This document shows positions 24,959-38,589 of a stretch of DNA of 64,000 bases, one piece after another. The position numbers were made by a program, and so were the translations under genes. The stretch is from positions 806,001 to 870,000 of the forward strand of contig NZ_CP067396.1 in NCBI RefSeq assembly GCF_023617245.1, read 5' to 3'. Position 1 is the stretch's first letter, and each line of letters starts with the position of its first letter. The DNA is from Lysobacter enzymogenes (lineage in GTDB: Bacteria; Pseudomonadota; Gammaproteobacteria; Xanthomonadales; Xanthomonadaceae). The notes beneath the pieces were generated by a model that ran no database searches, was not told the DNA's origin, and saw only the letters and a list, made by a program, of their open reading frames with translations.

Positions 24959-25897
24959 ATGAACAGCCGCTCCCGCCTCGCCGCCGTCGCCGCGCCGCTG
25001 TCCTGGGACGACTATCGCTTCTTGCTCGCGATCGGCCGCGCCGGCTCGCTCAACGGCGCGGCCAAGCGCCTGGGCGTCAGCCATCCCACCGTGTTCCGGC
25101 GCGTCAACGCGATCGAGCGCGCGCTCGGGGTGCGCCTGTTCGAACGCGCGCGCGAGGGCTATGCGCCCACGCCCAACGGCGAGGAAGCCATCGCCGCGGC
25201 GGCGCAGATCGAGGAACGCATCGCCGCGACCGAGCGCCGCCTGGCCGGCCTGGACGCGCGTCCGACCGGCACGGTCCGCCTGGCCACGGTCGAGCCGCTG
25301 CTGCACCGGGTGCTGCCGCCGCTGCTGGCGCGGTTCCGCCGCGCCCATCCGGGCATCGTCGTGCAGGTCACCGCCGACAACCACACCCAAGACCTGTCGC
25401 GGCACGAGGCCGACCTCGCCCTGCGCCCGGGCGGCGAGCCGCCGGAGGGGCTGGTCGGGCGCAAGCTCGCGCGCCTGGCCAGCGCCGTGTACCGGCCGCG
25501 CGCGCTGCGCCTGCCGCGCGGCGCCGGGCCGCAGGACCTGGACGGCTACGACTGGCTGCTGCCCGCCGGCAACCTCGCCCACATCGCCATGGCCCAGTGG
25601 CTGCGGCGGATGCAGTACGACCGCCGCGCCGTGTTCAGCGCCAACAGCCTGCTCGGCCTGCGCGAGGCCGCGGTCGCCGGCCTCGGCCTGACGGTGCTGC
25701 CGTGTTACCTCGGCGACGGCGAGCGCGGGCTGGTCCGGGTCGGCGACCCGGTCGAGGCGATGGGCGCCGACCTGTGGCTGTTGCAGCACCCCGACCTGCG
25801 CCGGACCGAGCGCGTGCGCGCGCTGGCCGAAGCCCTGCGCGAGGGCGTGCGCGCGCTGCAGCCGGACCTGTCCGGTCGGGCAGGTCCGATCGGGTAG
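24959..25897 (+). CDS. LysR-type transcriptional regulator
   Basis: A 312-aa regulator. A winged helix-turn-helix at about residues 15-72 ('WDDYRFLLAIGRAGSLNGAAKRLG', 'SHPTVFRRVNAIERALG', 'LFERAREGY') is followed by a periplasmic-binding-like effector domain (about 95-300). The in-frame ATG at 24938 is an alternative start. It is transcribed away from the AhpD-like gene with 103 bases between the start codons, the classical LysR arrangement, so the intergenic patch (lower GC, 24900-24950) likely holds its operator. The frame ends in a run of GTCCGG-like near-repeats (25860-25920). Confidence 0.88.
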   Translation: MNSRSRLAAVAAPLSWDDYRFLLAIGRAGSLNGAAKRLGVSHPTVFRRVNAIERALGVRLFERAREGYAPTPNGEEAIAAAAQIEERIAATERRLAGLDARPTGTVRLATVEPLLHRVLPPLLARFRRAHPGIVVQVTADNHTQDLSRHEADLALRPGGEPPEGLVGRKLARLASAVYRPRALRLPRGAGPQDLDGYDWLLPAGNLAHIAMAQWLRRMQYDRRAVFSANSLLGLREAAVAGLGLTVLPCYLGDGERGLVRVGDPVEAMGADLWLLQHPDLRRTERVRALAEALREGVRALQPDLSGRAGPIG

Positions 25898-26032
25898 GTC
25901 CGATCCGGCCAAGTCCGGCCCGGACCGCCTAGCGCGGCCCCGGGGTAGCGACCGTGAAGCAGGTCCACATGAGCAAACGGCATCACAAGTCCACCGTTGC
26001 GTTTGCAACTTGTGACGCGTGGCACGTCGGAT

Positions 26033-26046
26033 TAGGAAAATTCCTA
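26033..26046. promoter_or_regulatory. TAGGAA-AA-TTCCTA inverted repeat in a lower-GC patch
   Basis: Perfect 6-bp arms around two As, in the 25940-26190 lower-GC leader of the small gene at 26193. It could be an operator. An upstream pair TTGTGA-N17-TAGGAA overlaps it and is a weak promoter candidate. The rest of 25898-26192 contains an 80-85-residue open frame that I do not accept as a gene. Confidence 0.35.
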
Positions 26047-26192
26047 CACGCTGTAGAGCACTCCGACGACAGTTTCTATTGCGCGCAACAAGCATCTTTT
26101 GAATCGCTCGACGGCACTACCGAGTCACAGATCCGCCAGGAAGCGGACATCCCCCAGACCGGACCGGCTGAACTTTTCAACAAGGATGACCC

Positions 26193-26411
26193 ATGTTTCG
26201 CGTGGAACTGAAGCAACGCGACGGCGGCGACGATAGAGCGCTGACCGCGGCGGTGGCGGAAATCGAGCAGGAGTACCGCAGCGCCGAAGCGGCGCTGAAG
26301 TCCGTGCTGCCCTCGGCGCGGAAGTACGCGCTCCAGGCCGGCAAGGGCTTGTGGCTGCGCGTCTTCTACAACGGCGACTCGCAGCCTGTGTTTGGCACGT
26401 TGGTTCCCTAG
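26193..26411 (+). CDS. Small protein of unknown function
   Basis: A 72-aa protein not recognised: 'MFRVELKQRDGGDD', then a helical segment (LTAAVAEIEQEYRSAEAALKSVLP) and a short beta-like end (GLWLRVFYNGDSQPVFGTLVP). AAGGA six bases before the ATG and the very high third-position GC support that it is translated. It has no signal peptide or membrane helix. It stands alone, with a lower-GC leader and a strong hairpin 18 bases after its stop. Function unknown. Confidence 0.6.
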   Translation: MFRVELKQRDGGDDRALTAAVAEIEQEYRSAEAALKSVLPSARKYALQAGKGLWLRVFYNGDSQPVFGTLVP

Positions 26412-26428
26412 GGCCGGCGTGCGGTTTG

Positions 26429-26466
26429 CGCCGCCCGGCCGACAGGACGTCTGGCCGGGCGGCGCG
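26429..26466 (+). terminator. Perfect 13-bp hairpin after the small gene
   Basis: GCGCCGCCCGGCC and GGCCGGGCGGCGC close a 12-nt loop. It is very stable but lacks a T-tract, so it could stabilise mRNA or act as a weak terminator. Confidence 0.45.
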
Positions 26467-26538
26467 GGCCTCCGCCGCCGCGTCGGCCCTTCGCACCCCC
26501 TCCCGCCCGCACCGCCCGCCTCGCGTGGGGCGAAGCAG

Positions 26539-26727
26539 CCGGCTTGAGTCATAGGTCGCGGTCGCATCCCCAGGTCGACCTCGACCCTCCCCAGCGGCCG
26601 CGGCCTATGACTCAAGCCGGTTTCCTCGTGCGCTGCCCGCTGCGGGCGGGGCGTAAGCCGCGACCGCGACATCGCGCTTACGACGCAAGCGAGGTTTCGC
26701 GGTCGCGGCTCGCGCCGCTCCTACAGG
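26539..26727. repeat. Two inverted-repeat elements in a gene-free region
   Basis: First, 17-bp perfect arms (26539-26555 CCGGCTTGAGTCATAGG and 26604-26620) around 48 bases, with further imperfect pairing inward. Second, a family B element at 26651-26727 (GCGTAAGCCGCGACCGCGA facing TCGCGGTCGCGGCTCGCGC, ending CGCTCCTACAGG). The rest of 26412-26787 shows no gene. Confidence 0.75.
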
Positions 26728-26787
26728 CAGCACACCTGACCGACGCCACGAGTGCGCGACGCAAGCCAACTCCAAAACCGAGGTCGC

Positions 26788-27381
26788 TCAGAGCGGATCC
26801 AGCCAGCCGCGGGCGATGGCGGCGTCGACGTCGTCGGGCGTGTCCAGGTCCAGTTCCAGTTCCGGCGCGCGCAGGCGCCACACCGCGCCGTCCGGCGCCT
26901 GTGCCAGGGCGGCGCCGAAGCCGCGGTCGCCGCGCACGCCGGTGGCTTCGCGCCACAGTTGCGCCGAGATCAGCGCCGGCACGCCGAGCGCGCCGGCATG
27001 TTCGGTCGCGGCGCAGCCGGCCGCGGCGGCGCCGTCGCGCAGGGCCCGCAGGTGCGCCAGCTCCAGCGCCGGTTGGTCGCAGGCCAGCACCAGCACGGCG
27101 CCGTCGAATCCGGCCAGCGTGCGCGCGGCGGTGGCGAGGCTGCTGGCCATGCCGTCCTGCCACTCGGGATTGAGCACGCTCTGCGCCGCCAGGCCGTCGA
27201 GTTCGGCGCCCAGGCGTTCGGCGCGCGCGCCGAGCACCACCACGGTGCGCGCCGCGCCGCAGGCCAGCGCCAGCCGCGCGCCGCGCCGCAGCAGGCTTTC
27301 GCCGTCTCGGCGCAGCAGTTGCTTGGGTTGGCCGAGGCGGCGGCTGGCGCCGGCGGCGAGCAGCACGGCGGCGAAGTCCAT
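26788..27381 (-). CDS. mocA: Molybdenum cofactor nucleotidyltransferase, MocA type
   Basis: A 197-aa cytosolic enzyme of the MobA/MocA nucleotidyltransferase fold, which transfers CMP or GMP to molybdopterin. The N-terminal nucleotide loop 'AVLLAAGASRRLGQPKQLL' is diagnostic, 'DGAVLVLACDQPAL' carries the metal-binding Asp, and 'ELDLDTPDDVDAA' is the family end motif. For hydroxylases of the xanthine dehydrogenase class the cofactor is the cytosine dinucleotide, which points to MocA. It lies 3 bases after the xdhC-like gene on the same strand and next to the IorAB-type hydroxylase it would serve. Confidence 0.85.
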   Translation of the reverse strand: MDFAAVLLAAGASRRLGQPKQLLRRDGESLLRRGARLALACGAARTVVVLGARAERLGAELDGLAAQSVLNPEWQDGMASSLATAARTLAGFDGAVLVLACDQPALELAHLRALRDGAAAAGCAATEHAGALGVPALISAQLWREATGVRGDRGFGAALAQAPDGAVWRLRAPELELDLDTPDDVDAAIARGWLDPL

Positions 27382-27384
27382 CGT

Positions 27385-28410
27385 TCAGTCCGCGCCGTGG
27401 CGGTGGCGTTGCAATTGCGCGGCCACGCTCAGCGCGATCGCCTCCGGGCCTTCGCCGCCGAGCGCCAGGCCGATCGGCGAGTGCAGGCGCGCGGCCAGCG
27501 CGTCGCGCGCCGCCGCCGGCAGCACCCGGAACAGGTCGTCGCGACGGCGTTGCGGGCCGAGCAGGCCGACGAAGCCGATGCCCTGGCCGCCGTCGCCGCC
27601 GAGGTGTTCCAGCGCTTCGCGGTCGAGTTCGAAATGGTGGTGCATGACCAGCGCGGCGTCGTGCGCGCGCGCGGTCGCCAGCGCCTGCGCGGGGCTGCGC
27701 GCGAGCGCGTGGTCGGCCAGCGCCGCCAGCGCGGCCCAGCGCGGGCGGCGTTCGACCAGGGTGGTCATCCAGCCGAGCGTGCGCAGCAGCGGCAGCAGGG
27801 TCGGGGTCTCCGGGCCGGCGCCGAGCACCAGCACCGACGGCGGCGCGGCGATCTCCAGGCGCCAGCGGCCGGGTTCGGCGGAGCCGGCCGCGGACGGCCA
27901 CGGCAGCGACGCCGCCGGCAGGGTCCAGCGCTGGCGTTCGTCGCCGACCGCCGCGGCCAGCGCGCCGCCGGCCTGGAGGTCCAGGCGCAGGTCGCCGTGG
28001 CCGCGGCGCCATTCGTCCACCAGCGCCGGCCAGTCGCGCAGGCCCGCCAGCGGCAGCAGGGCCAGGCGCAGGCGGCCGCGGCAGCCTTGCGCGGAGCCGG
28101 CGAACAGGTCTTCGTCGCTGCGGGTGTCGATGTCGATCCAGTCGATGCCCTGGGCGGCCGCGGCTTCGGCGGCGCGCTGCTCGATCTCAGGCTCGACGCA
28201 GCCGCCGCTGAGCCAGCCGACCTGGCCCTCGCGCGCGCCGAACAGCGCCATCGCGCCGGCGCGTACGTAGGTCGAGCCTTCGGTCTCCAGCACCAGCGCC
28301 AGCGTCGCCGGGTCGCCGCGCGCGGCCGCGGCGGCGCTGGCTTCGAGCACCGCGCGCGCGCCGCCGGGCGCGCTGCGGGGGGAAGAACCGGGTTCCGGCG
28401 AATCGGCCAT
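27385..28410 (-). CDS. XdhC/CoxI family maturation factor
   Basis: A 341-aa protein. XdhC-type factors bind the molybdenum cofactor, promote its sulfuration and insert it into xanthine dehydrogenase-class enzymes. Residues about 15-95 are the XdhC/CoxI domain ('LVLETEGSTYVRAGAMALF', 'GWLSGGCVEPEIEQRA', with the conserved Cys in GGC), and residues about 190-330 are the Rossmann-like XdhC_C domain ('SVLVLGAGPETPTLLPLL', 'VMHHHFELDREAL', 'FVGLLGPQRR'). It forms an operon with the mocA-like gene and is divergent from iorA. Confidence 0.88.
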   Translation of the reverse strand: MADSPEPGSSPRSAPGGARAVLEASAAAAARGDPATLALVLETEGSTYVRAGAMALFGAREGQVGWLSGGCVEPEIEQRAAEAAAAQGIDWIDIDTRSDEDLFAGSAQGCRGRLRLALLPLAGLRDWPALVDEWRRGHGDLRLDLQAGGALAAAVGDERQRWTLPAASLPWPSAAGSAEPGRWRLEIAAPPSVLVLGAGPETPTLLPLLRTLGWMTTLVERRPRWAALAALADHALARSPAQALATARAHDAALVMHHHFELDREALEHLGGDGGQGIGFVGLLGPQRRRDDLFRVLPAAARDALAARLHSPIGLALGGEGPEAIALSVAAQLQRHRHGAD

Positions 28411-28766
28411 GGAGGGCGACCGTGGGCGGGGTAGGGTCGAGTCTAGAACGACTGCGGCGGCGCGGCATGCCGCCGCCGTCGCGGCGCGCCGGCGGCGCCG
28501 CGCGAACGGCAGTTTCAGGCAAGCCGCCACACCGCCCGGACCGGCGCCGCGGCGCCGGCGCGCAGGGATTTCTCTCGTCGCCGCGACGCCGGAGCCGATC
28601 CGGCGGACGCGTATAGCGCTGCGGCCTGCAGTCCTGGGCAAGCCCGGGCCGGATCGGCCGGCCGCGACGCCCGTCATGCATCGCCGCAGCGGCGCCGCGG
28701 GGCGCTGGCATCGGCGGCGAAGCCGGGTGTAGGCTCGGACCACCCCAGCCGCCGCGAGGGACACCG
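28411..28766. other. Divergent intergenic region between xdhC-like and iorA-like genes
   Basis: A 356-base region with no supported gene or repeat. It must contain both promoters of the molybdenum hydroxylase cluster; no clear box was seen. Confidence 0.5.
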
Positions 28767-29303
28767 ATGAAGCTCAACGTCAACGGCATCGACCACGACG
28801 TCGACGCGCCGCCGGACATGCCGTTGTTGTGGGTGCTGCGCGACCTGTTGCACCTGACCGGGACCAAGTTCGGCTGCGGCATCGCCCAATGCGGCGCCTG
28901 CACGGTGCACGTCGACGGCGCCCCGCGCCGCGCCTGCGTGACGCCGGCGGCGACGGTGCAAGGACGCAAGGTCGTCACCATCGAGGGCCTCGGCCGCGAC
29001 GGCCCGCATCCGGTGCAGCGCGCCTGGGCCGAGATCGACGTGGTCCAGTGCGGCTACTGCCAGTCCGGCCAGATCATGTCCGCGGCCGCGCTGCTGGGCA
29101 AAATCCCGCAACCCACCGACACCGACATCGACCAGGCGCTGTCCGGAAACATCTGCCGCTGCGGCACCTATCCGCGCATCCGCGCGGCGGTGCATCGCGC
29201 CGCGCAGATCGCCGGCGGCGGCGCGACGGCGTTCGATCCGCCGACCGCCGCGAGCGCCGTGCCGCTGCCGTTGCCGGTGCTGCGCAACGTCGAAACCGCC
29301 TGA
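28767..29303 (+). CDS. iorA: [2Fe-2S] subunit of an IorAB-type molybdenum hydroxylase
   Basis: A 178-aa electron-transfer subunit of the xanthine dehydrogenase small-subunit family. The plant-ferredoxin cluster uses '[16 protein letters not shown]' and a following Cys; the second cluster uses '[16 protein letters not shown]' and '[15 protein letters not shown]'. The proline-rich C-terminal extension (about 160-178) is typical of IorA-like proteins. It comes directly before the catalytic subunit gene. There is no FAD subunit gene, as in isoquinoline 1-oxidoreductase-type enzymes that pass electrons to cytochromes. Confidence 0.88.
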   Translation: MKLNVNGIDHDVDAPPDMPLLWVLRDLLHLTGTKFGCGIAQCGACTVHVDGAPRRACVTPAATVQGRKVVTIEGLGRDGPHPVQRAWAEIDVVQCGYCQSGQIMSAAALLGKIPQPTDTDIDQALSGNICRCGTYPRIRAAVHRAAQIAGGGATAFDPPTAASAVPLPLPVLRNVETA

Positions 29304-29361
29304 TTCCCGTTCCGCGGCCGCGGCCCGCGCCGCCGCCGCATGCGTCTGCAAGGAGGTGGCT

Positions 29362-31548
29362 GTGAACACCCTCGATGCGCCCTCGCGGCGCCGGTTCCTC
29401 AAGAGCGGGGCGACGATCGGCGGCGGCCTGGTGGTCGGCTTCCTCGTGCCCGGCGCCAAGCGCTTCGCCCAGGCCGCGCCGGCGGCGGCCGCCGCCGTGT
29501 CCGCGGGCTTCGCGCCCAACGCGTTCCTGCGCATCGCCGCCGACGACACCGTGACCGTGCTGCTGTCGCACTCGGAAATGGGTCAGGGCATCTGGACCGG
29601 CCTGGCGATGCTGATCGCCGAAGAGCTCGACGCGGACTGGTCGAAGATCAAGGTCGAGCACGCGCCGGCCGCGCCGGACTACAAGCACACCGCGTTCGGC
29701 ATGCAGATGACCGGCGGCTCGACCAGCACCTGGAGCGAGTTCGAGCGCTACCGCATGGCCGGCGCCACGGCGCGCGCGCTGTTGCTGGCGGCCGCATCGA
29801 AACGGCTCGGCGTGCCGGCCGAACGCTTGCGCACCGAGAACGGCGCGGTGATCGACGGTTCGCGCCGCCTGCGCTACGGCGAACTCGTCGCGGCCGCCGC
29901 CGGGCTGACGGCGCCGGCGACGCCGCCCAAGCTCAAGGACGCCAAGGACTGGAAGATCATCGGCAAGCCGACCCGGCGCCTGGACGGCCCGGAGAAGATC
30001 GACGGCCGCGCCAAGTTCGGCATGGACGTGCACTTCGATGGATTGCTGACCGCGATGGTCGCGCGCGCGCCGGTGTTCGGCGGCACGGTGAAATCCTTCG
30101 ACGACAGCGCCGCGCGCAAGGTGCCCGGCGTGCGCGACGTGGTCCGGGTGCCCAGCGGCGTGGCCGTCGTCGCCGATCACTACTGGGCGGCCAAGCAGGG
30201 CCGCGACGCGTTGAAGATCGATTGGAATCCCGGCCCGAACGCGGACGGACTGGACGACGCCAAGTTGCGCGCCGAGTTCGCGCGCCTGGCCGCGGCCGGC
30301 GGCGGCGCGGTCGCGAGCCGCGCCGGCGACGCCGACGCCGCGTTGAAGGGCGCGGCGAAGGTGATCGAGGCCGAGTACCACGTGCCGTACCTCGCGCATG
30401 CGCCGATGGAGCCGCTCAATTGCACGGTCAGGATCGGCGCGGACCGCTGCGAGGTCTGGACCGGCACCCAGTTCCAGACCCTGGACCAGGCCGTGGCGGC
30501 CAAGATCACCGGGCTTGCGCCCGAGCAGGTGCAGATCCACACCACCTTCCTCGGCGGCGGTTTCGGCCGGCGCGCGACGCCGAGCTCGGACTTCGTGTCC
30601 GAAGCGGTGCATGTGGCCAAGGCCGCGGGCAAGCCGGTCAAGACGGTGTGGTCGCGCGAGGACGACGTGCGCGGCGGCTACTACCGGCCGATGTACCTGC
30701 AGCGGGCGCGCATCGGCCTGGACAAGCAGGGCCGGCCGGTGGCGTGGAAGCAGACCCTGGTGGGGCAGTCGATCATCACCGGCACGCCGATGGCGCCGAT
30801 GCTGGTCAAGAACGGCGTCGATTCGACCTCGGTCGAGGGCGTGGCCGATTCGCCGTACATCCAGGGCGTCAAGGACCACTTCGTCGAACTGCATTCGCCG
30901 CAGACCGGGATTCCGGTGCTGTGGTGGCGCTCGGTCGGGCACAGCTACAACGGCTTCGTCATGGAGAGCCTGATCGACGAAGCCGCGCACGCGGCCGGCC
31001 GCGACCCGGTCGAATACCGGCGCGCGCTGCTGGGCGAGCACCCGCGGCATCTGGCGGCGTTGAACCTGGCGGCGGAGAAGGCCGGCTGGGGCTCGAAACT
31101 TCCGGCCGGACGCGCGCGCGGCGTGGCCGTGCACGAATCCTTCGGCAGCTACATCGCCCAGATCGCCGAGGTCTCGCTGGAGGATGCGCCCGGCGGCAAG
31201 CGCATCCGCGTGCACCGCTTCGTCTGCGCGATCGATTGCGGGCTGGCGGTCAATCCCGACGGCGTGCGCGCGCAGATGGAATCGGGCATCAACTTCGGCC
31301 TGGGCGCGGCGCTGTACAGCGAGCTGACCTTCCGCGACGGGCGCGTGCGCCAATCCAACTTCCACGATTACCGGGTGCTGCGCATGGACGAGGCGCCGGC
31401 GATCGAGGTGCATATCGTGCCGAGCGCGGAAAAGATGGGCGGCGCCGGCGAACCGGGCACCGCGCCGGTGGCGGCTGCGGTGGCCAACGCGGTGTTCGCG
31501 CTGGGCGGCACGCGCCTGCGCGAGCTGCCGTTGCGGGTGCCCGCGTGA
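29362..31548 (+). CDS. iorB: Molybdopterin-binding catalytic subunit, IorB type, Tat-exported
   Basis: A 728-aa oxidoreductase large subunit of the aldehyde/isoquinoline hydroxylase class. A twin-arginine signal (SRRRFLKSGATIGGGLVVGF) lies at residues 8-27, so the folded enzyme is exported with its partner. Cofactor motifs include 'SEMGQGIWTGLAMLIAEELD', 'FLGGGFGRR' and the C-terminal 'GGAGEPGTAPVAAAVANAV' with the catalytic Glu. The start is set to GTG 29362, not GTG 29356, because AAGGAGG (29350-29356) needs the former for correct spacing. The true substrate, an N-heterocycle or aldehyde, cannot be told. It is followed after 26 bases by a c-type protein gene. Confidence 0.88.
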   Translation: MNTLDAPSRRRFLKSGATIGGGLVVGFLVPGAKRFAQAAPAAAAAVSAGFAPNAFLRIAADDTVTVLLSHSEMGQGIWTGLAMLIAEELDADWSKIKVEHAPAAPDYKHTAFGMQMTGGSTSTWSEFERYRMAGATARALLLAAASKRLGVPAERLRTENGAVIDGSRRLRYGELVAAAAGLTAPATPPKLKDAKDWKIIGKPTRRLDGPEKIDGRAKFGMDVHFDGLLTAMVARAPVFGGTVKSFDDSAARKVPGVRDVVRVPSGVAVVADHYWAAKQGRDALKIDWNPGPNADGLDDAKLRAEFARLAAAGGGAVASRAGDADAALKGAAKVIEAEYHVPYLAHAPMEPLNCTVRIGADRCEVWTGTQFQTLDQAVAAKITGLAPEQVQIHTTFLGGGFGRRATPSSDFVSEAVHVAKAAGKPVKTVWSREDDVRGGYYRPMYLQRARIGLDKQGRPVAWKQTLVGQSIITGTPMAPMLVKNGVDSTSVEGVADSPYIQGVKDHFVELHSPQTGIPVLWWRSVGHSYNGFVMESLIDEAAHAAGRDPVEYRRALLGEHPRHLAALNLAAEKAGWGSKLPAGRARGVAVHESFGSYIAQIAEVSLEDAPGGKRIRVHRFVCAIDCGLAVNPDGVRAQMESGINFGLGAALYSELTFRDGRVRQSNFHDYRVLRMDEAPAIEVHIVPSAEKMGGAGEPGTAPVAAAVANAVFALGGTRLRELPLRVPA

Positions 31549-31574
31549 ACCGGCCGGCCCGAGGAGAATCGACG

Positions 31575-32162
31575 ATGCGCGCAACGCCCCTGATCCTGAC
31601 CGCGCTGGCCCTGGCGCCGTTGCTGGCGGTGTTCGGCGCCGGGTCCAAGCCCGCGCCCGCCGGCGAAGCGCGCGCGGTGGCCGCCTTCGCCACGGTGCAG
31701 AAGGTGTTCCAGCATCCGCGCTGCCAGAACTGCCACATCCCCGGCGACCAACCGCTGCAATTCGACGACGGCCGCCCGCACGCGCAGGGCGTGGTGCGCG
31801 GCCCCGACGGCAAGGGCGCCGCCGGCCTGCCGTGCTCGACCTGCCACGGCGAAGCCAACCTGCCGGCCAGCTACGGCCCCGGCGCGCCGCCGGGCGCGCC
31901 GCATTGGCAACTGCCGCCGCCGCAGCACAAGATGGCCTGGATCGGCCTGCCCGCGCCGCAGCTGTGCGCGATGATCAAGGACAAGGAACGCAACGGCGGG
32001 CGCGATTTCGCCGCGCTGATCAAGCACGTCAGCGAAGACAAGCTGGTGCTGTGGGGCTGGGCCCCGGGCGGCACGCGCGCGCCGGTGCCGGTGGCGCACG
32101 ATCGGTTCGTGGAGGCGTTCAAGACCTGGGCCGATGCGGGCGGGCCTTGTCCGAAGGGATGA
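31575..32162 (+). CDS. Periplasmic protein with two c-type haem motifs, IorAB electron partner
   Basis: A 195-aa protein with a signal peptide (about residues 1-22). It has two haem-attachment motifs, CQNCH (50-54) and CSTCH (87-91), so it is probably a di-haem cytochrome. GAGGAGA just before the ATG supports the start. Proteins of this type are often annotated as an isoquinoline 1-oxidoreductase subunit and lie next to iorAB; here it would carry electrons from the exported hydroxylase towards the respiratory chain. It ends the cluster, just before a repeat block. Confidence 0.8.
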   Translation: MRATPLILTALALAPLLAVFGAGSKPAPAGEARAVAAFATVQKVFQHPRCQNCHIPGDQPLQFDDGRPHAQGVVRGPDGKGAAGLPCSTCHGEANLPASYGPGAPPGAPHWQLPPPQHKMAWIGLPAPQLCAMIKDKERNGGRDFAALIKHVSEDKLVLWGWAPGGTRAPVPVAHDRFVEAFKTWADAGGPCPKG

Positions 32163-33247
<1,085 letters not shown>

Positions 33248-34150
33248 TCAAGCATGCGGCGCGTCGCACGCCTCGCCCTCGCACGCCTCGTTCTCGATCT
33301 GCAACGTGCAATGCTCGATCCCATAACGCTCATCGAGCAGCTTCGTCAGCTCCCGCCGCAACGCCTCGCCATCCGTCCCGGGCGCCACCACCAGGTGCGC
33401 GGTCAATGCCGGGGTGCTCGAACCCAGCGACCACACGTGCAGGTCGTGTACGCCGGCCACGCCGGCGGTCGAGGCCAGCAGGGCGCGCACCGCGTCGAGG
33501 TCGATGCCCTTGGGCACGCCCTCCATCAGCACGTTGCCGGCTTCGCGCAGCAAGGTCCAGGTGCGCGGCAGCACCCACAGGCCGATCAGCACCGCCAGCA
33601 CCGGGTCGATCCAGGCCCAGCCGGTGTAGCGGATCGCGATCGCGCCGGCGATCACCGCCACCGAGCCGAGCATGTCGCTCCACACTTCCAGGTAAGCGCC
33701 CTTCATGTTGAGGCTCTCGCCGCTGCCGGCGCGCAGCAGGCGCATCGCGATCAGGTTCACCGCCAGGCCGAGCGAGGCGATCACCAGCATGCCGGTGGTC
33801 GCGATCTCCGCCGGCTTGGCGAAGCGGCCGACCGCTTCGTAAAGGATGTAGCCGGCGACGACGAACAGCATCAGGCCGTTGGCCATCGCGCCCATCGCTT
33901 CCATGCGCGCATAGCCGAAGCTGCGCTTGGCGTCGGCCGGCCGGCGGCTGAGCCGCACCGCGGTCAGCGCGATCATCAGCGCGACCGTGTCGGTGCCCAT
34001 GTGCGCGGCGTCGGACAGCAGCGCCAGGCTGTTGGTGAGGAAGGCGCCGATCACTTCGGCGATGAGGAAACCGCCGGTCAGGCCCAGCGCCCACCACAGC
34101 GGTTTCTCGTGGCGGATCGCGGCGGTGCCGTGGTCGTGTCCGCTGCCCAT
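33248..34150 (-). CDS. czcD: Cation diffusion facilitator (CzcD-type zinc/cadmium/cobalt exporter)
   Basis: A 300-aa inner-membrane antiporter of six helices. Metal-site motifs are 'SLALLSDAAHMGTDTVAL' (helix 2, HxxxD class) and 'GAYLEVWSDMLGSVAVI' (helix 5, with Asp), followed by a cytosolic metal-binding domain ('VHDLHVWSLGSSTPALTAHL'). The N-terminus HDHG and C-terminal 'CEGEACDAPHA' add His/Cys ligands. It follows the czcCBA genes on the same strand after a 118-base gap (czcA stop 34269 to this start), so it may be co-transcribed as a second line of metal export. Confidence 0.9.
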   Translation of the reverse strand: MGSGHDHGTAAIRHEKPLWWALGLTGGFLIAEVIGAFLTNSLALLSDAAHMGTDTVALMIALTAVRLSRRPADAKRSFGYARMEAMGAMANGLMLFVVAGYILYEAVGRFAKPAEIATTGMLVIASLGLAVNLIAMRLLRAGSGESLNMKGAYLEVWSDMLGSVAVIAGAIAIRYTGWAWIDPVLAVLIGLWVLPRTWTLLREAGNVLMEGVPKGIDLDAVRALLASTAGVAGVHDLHVWSLGSSTPALTAHLVVAPGTDGEALRRELTKLLDERYGIEHCTLQIENEACEGEACDAPHA

Positions 34151-34268
34151 GTCGATTCTCCGTCAGTGCGGGCCGCCGCCGGGCGGCGACGGCCCATTCA
34201 AGCGCGCCGCGCGTGAGCGGCGCGGCATGGACGCGGGCCGCATTCGCGCGGCCCGCGCGGGACCGGCG

Positions 34269-38585
<4,317 letters not shown>

Positions 38586-38589
<4 letters not shown>

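Noticed and set aside
25954..26211. 85-residue open frame upstream of the small orphan gene
   Set aside because: It starts with GTG without a good ribosome site, has low-GC codon use unlike all neighbours, and overlaps the better-supported gene at 26193; it is more likely leader DNA.
29074..31584. 836-residue open frame antisense to the iorB gene
   Set aside because: Low-complexity composition and full overlap with a well-supported catalytic subunit.
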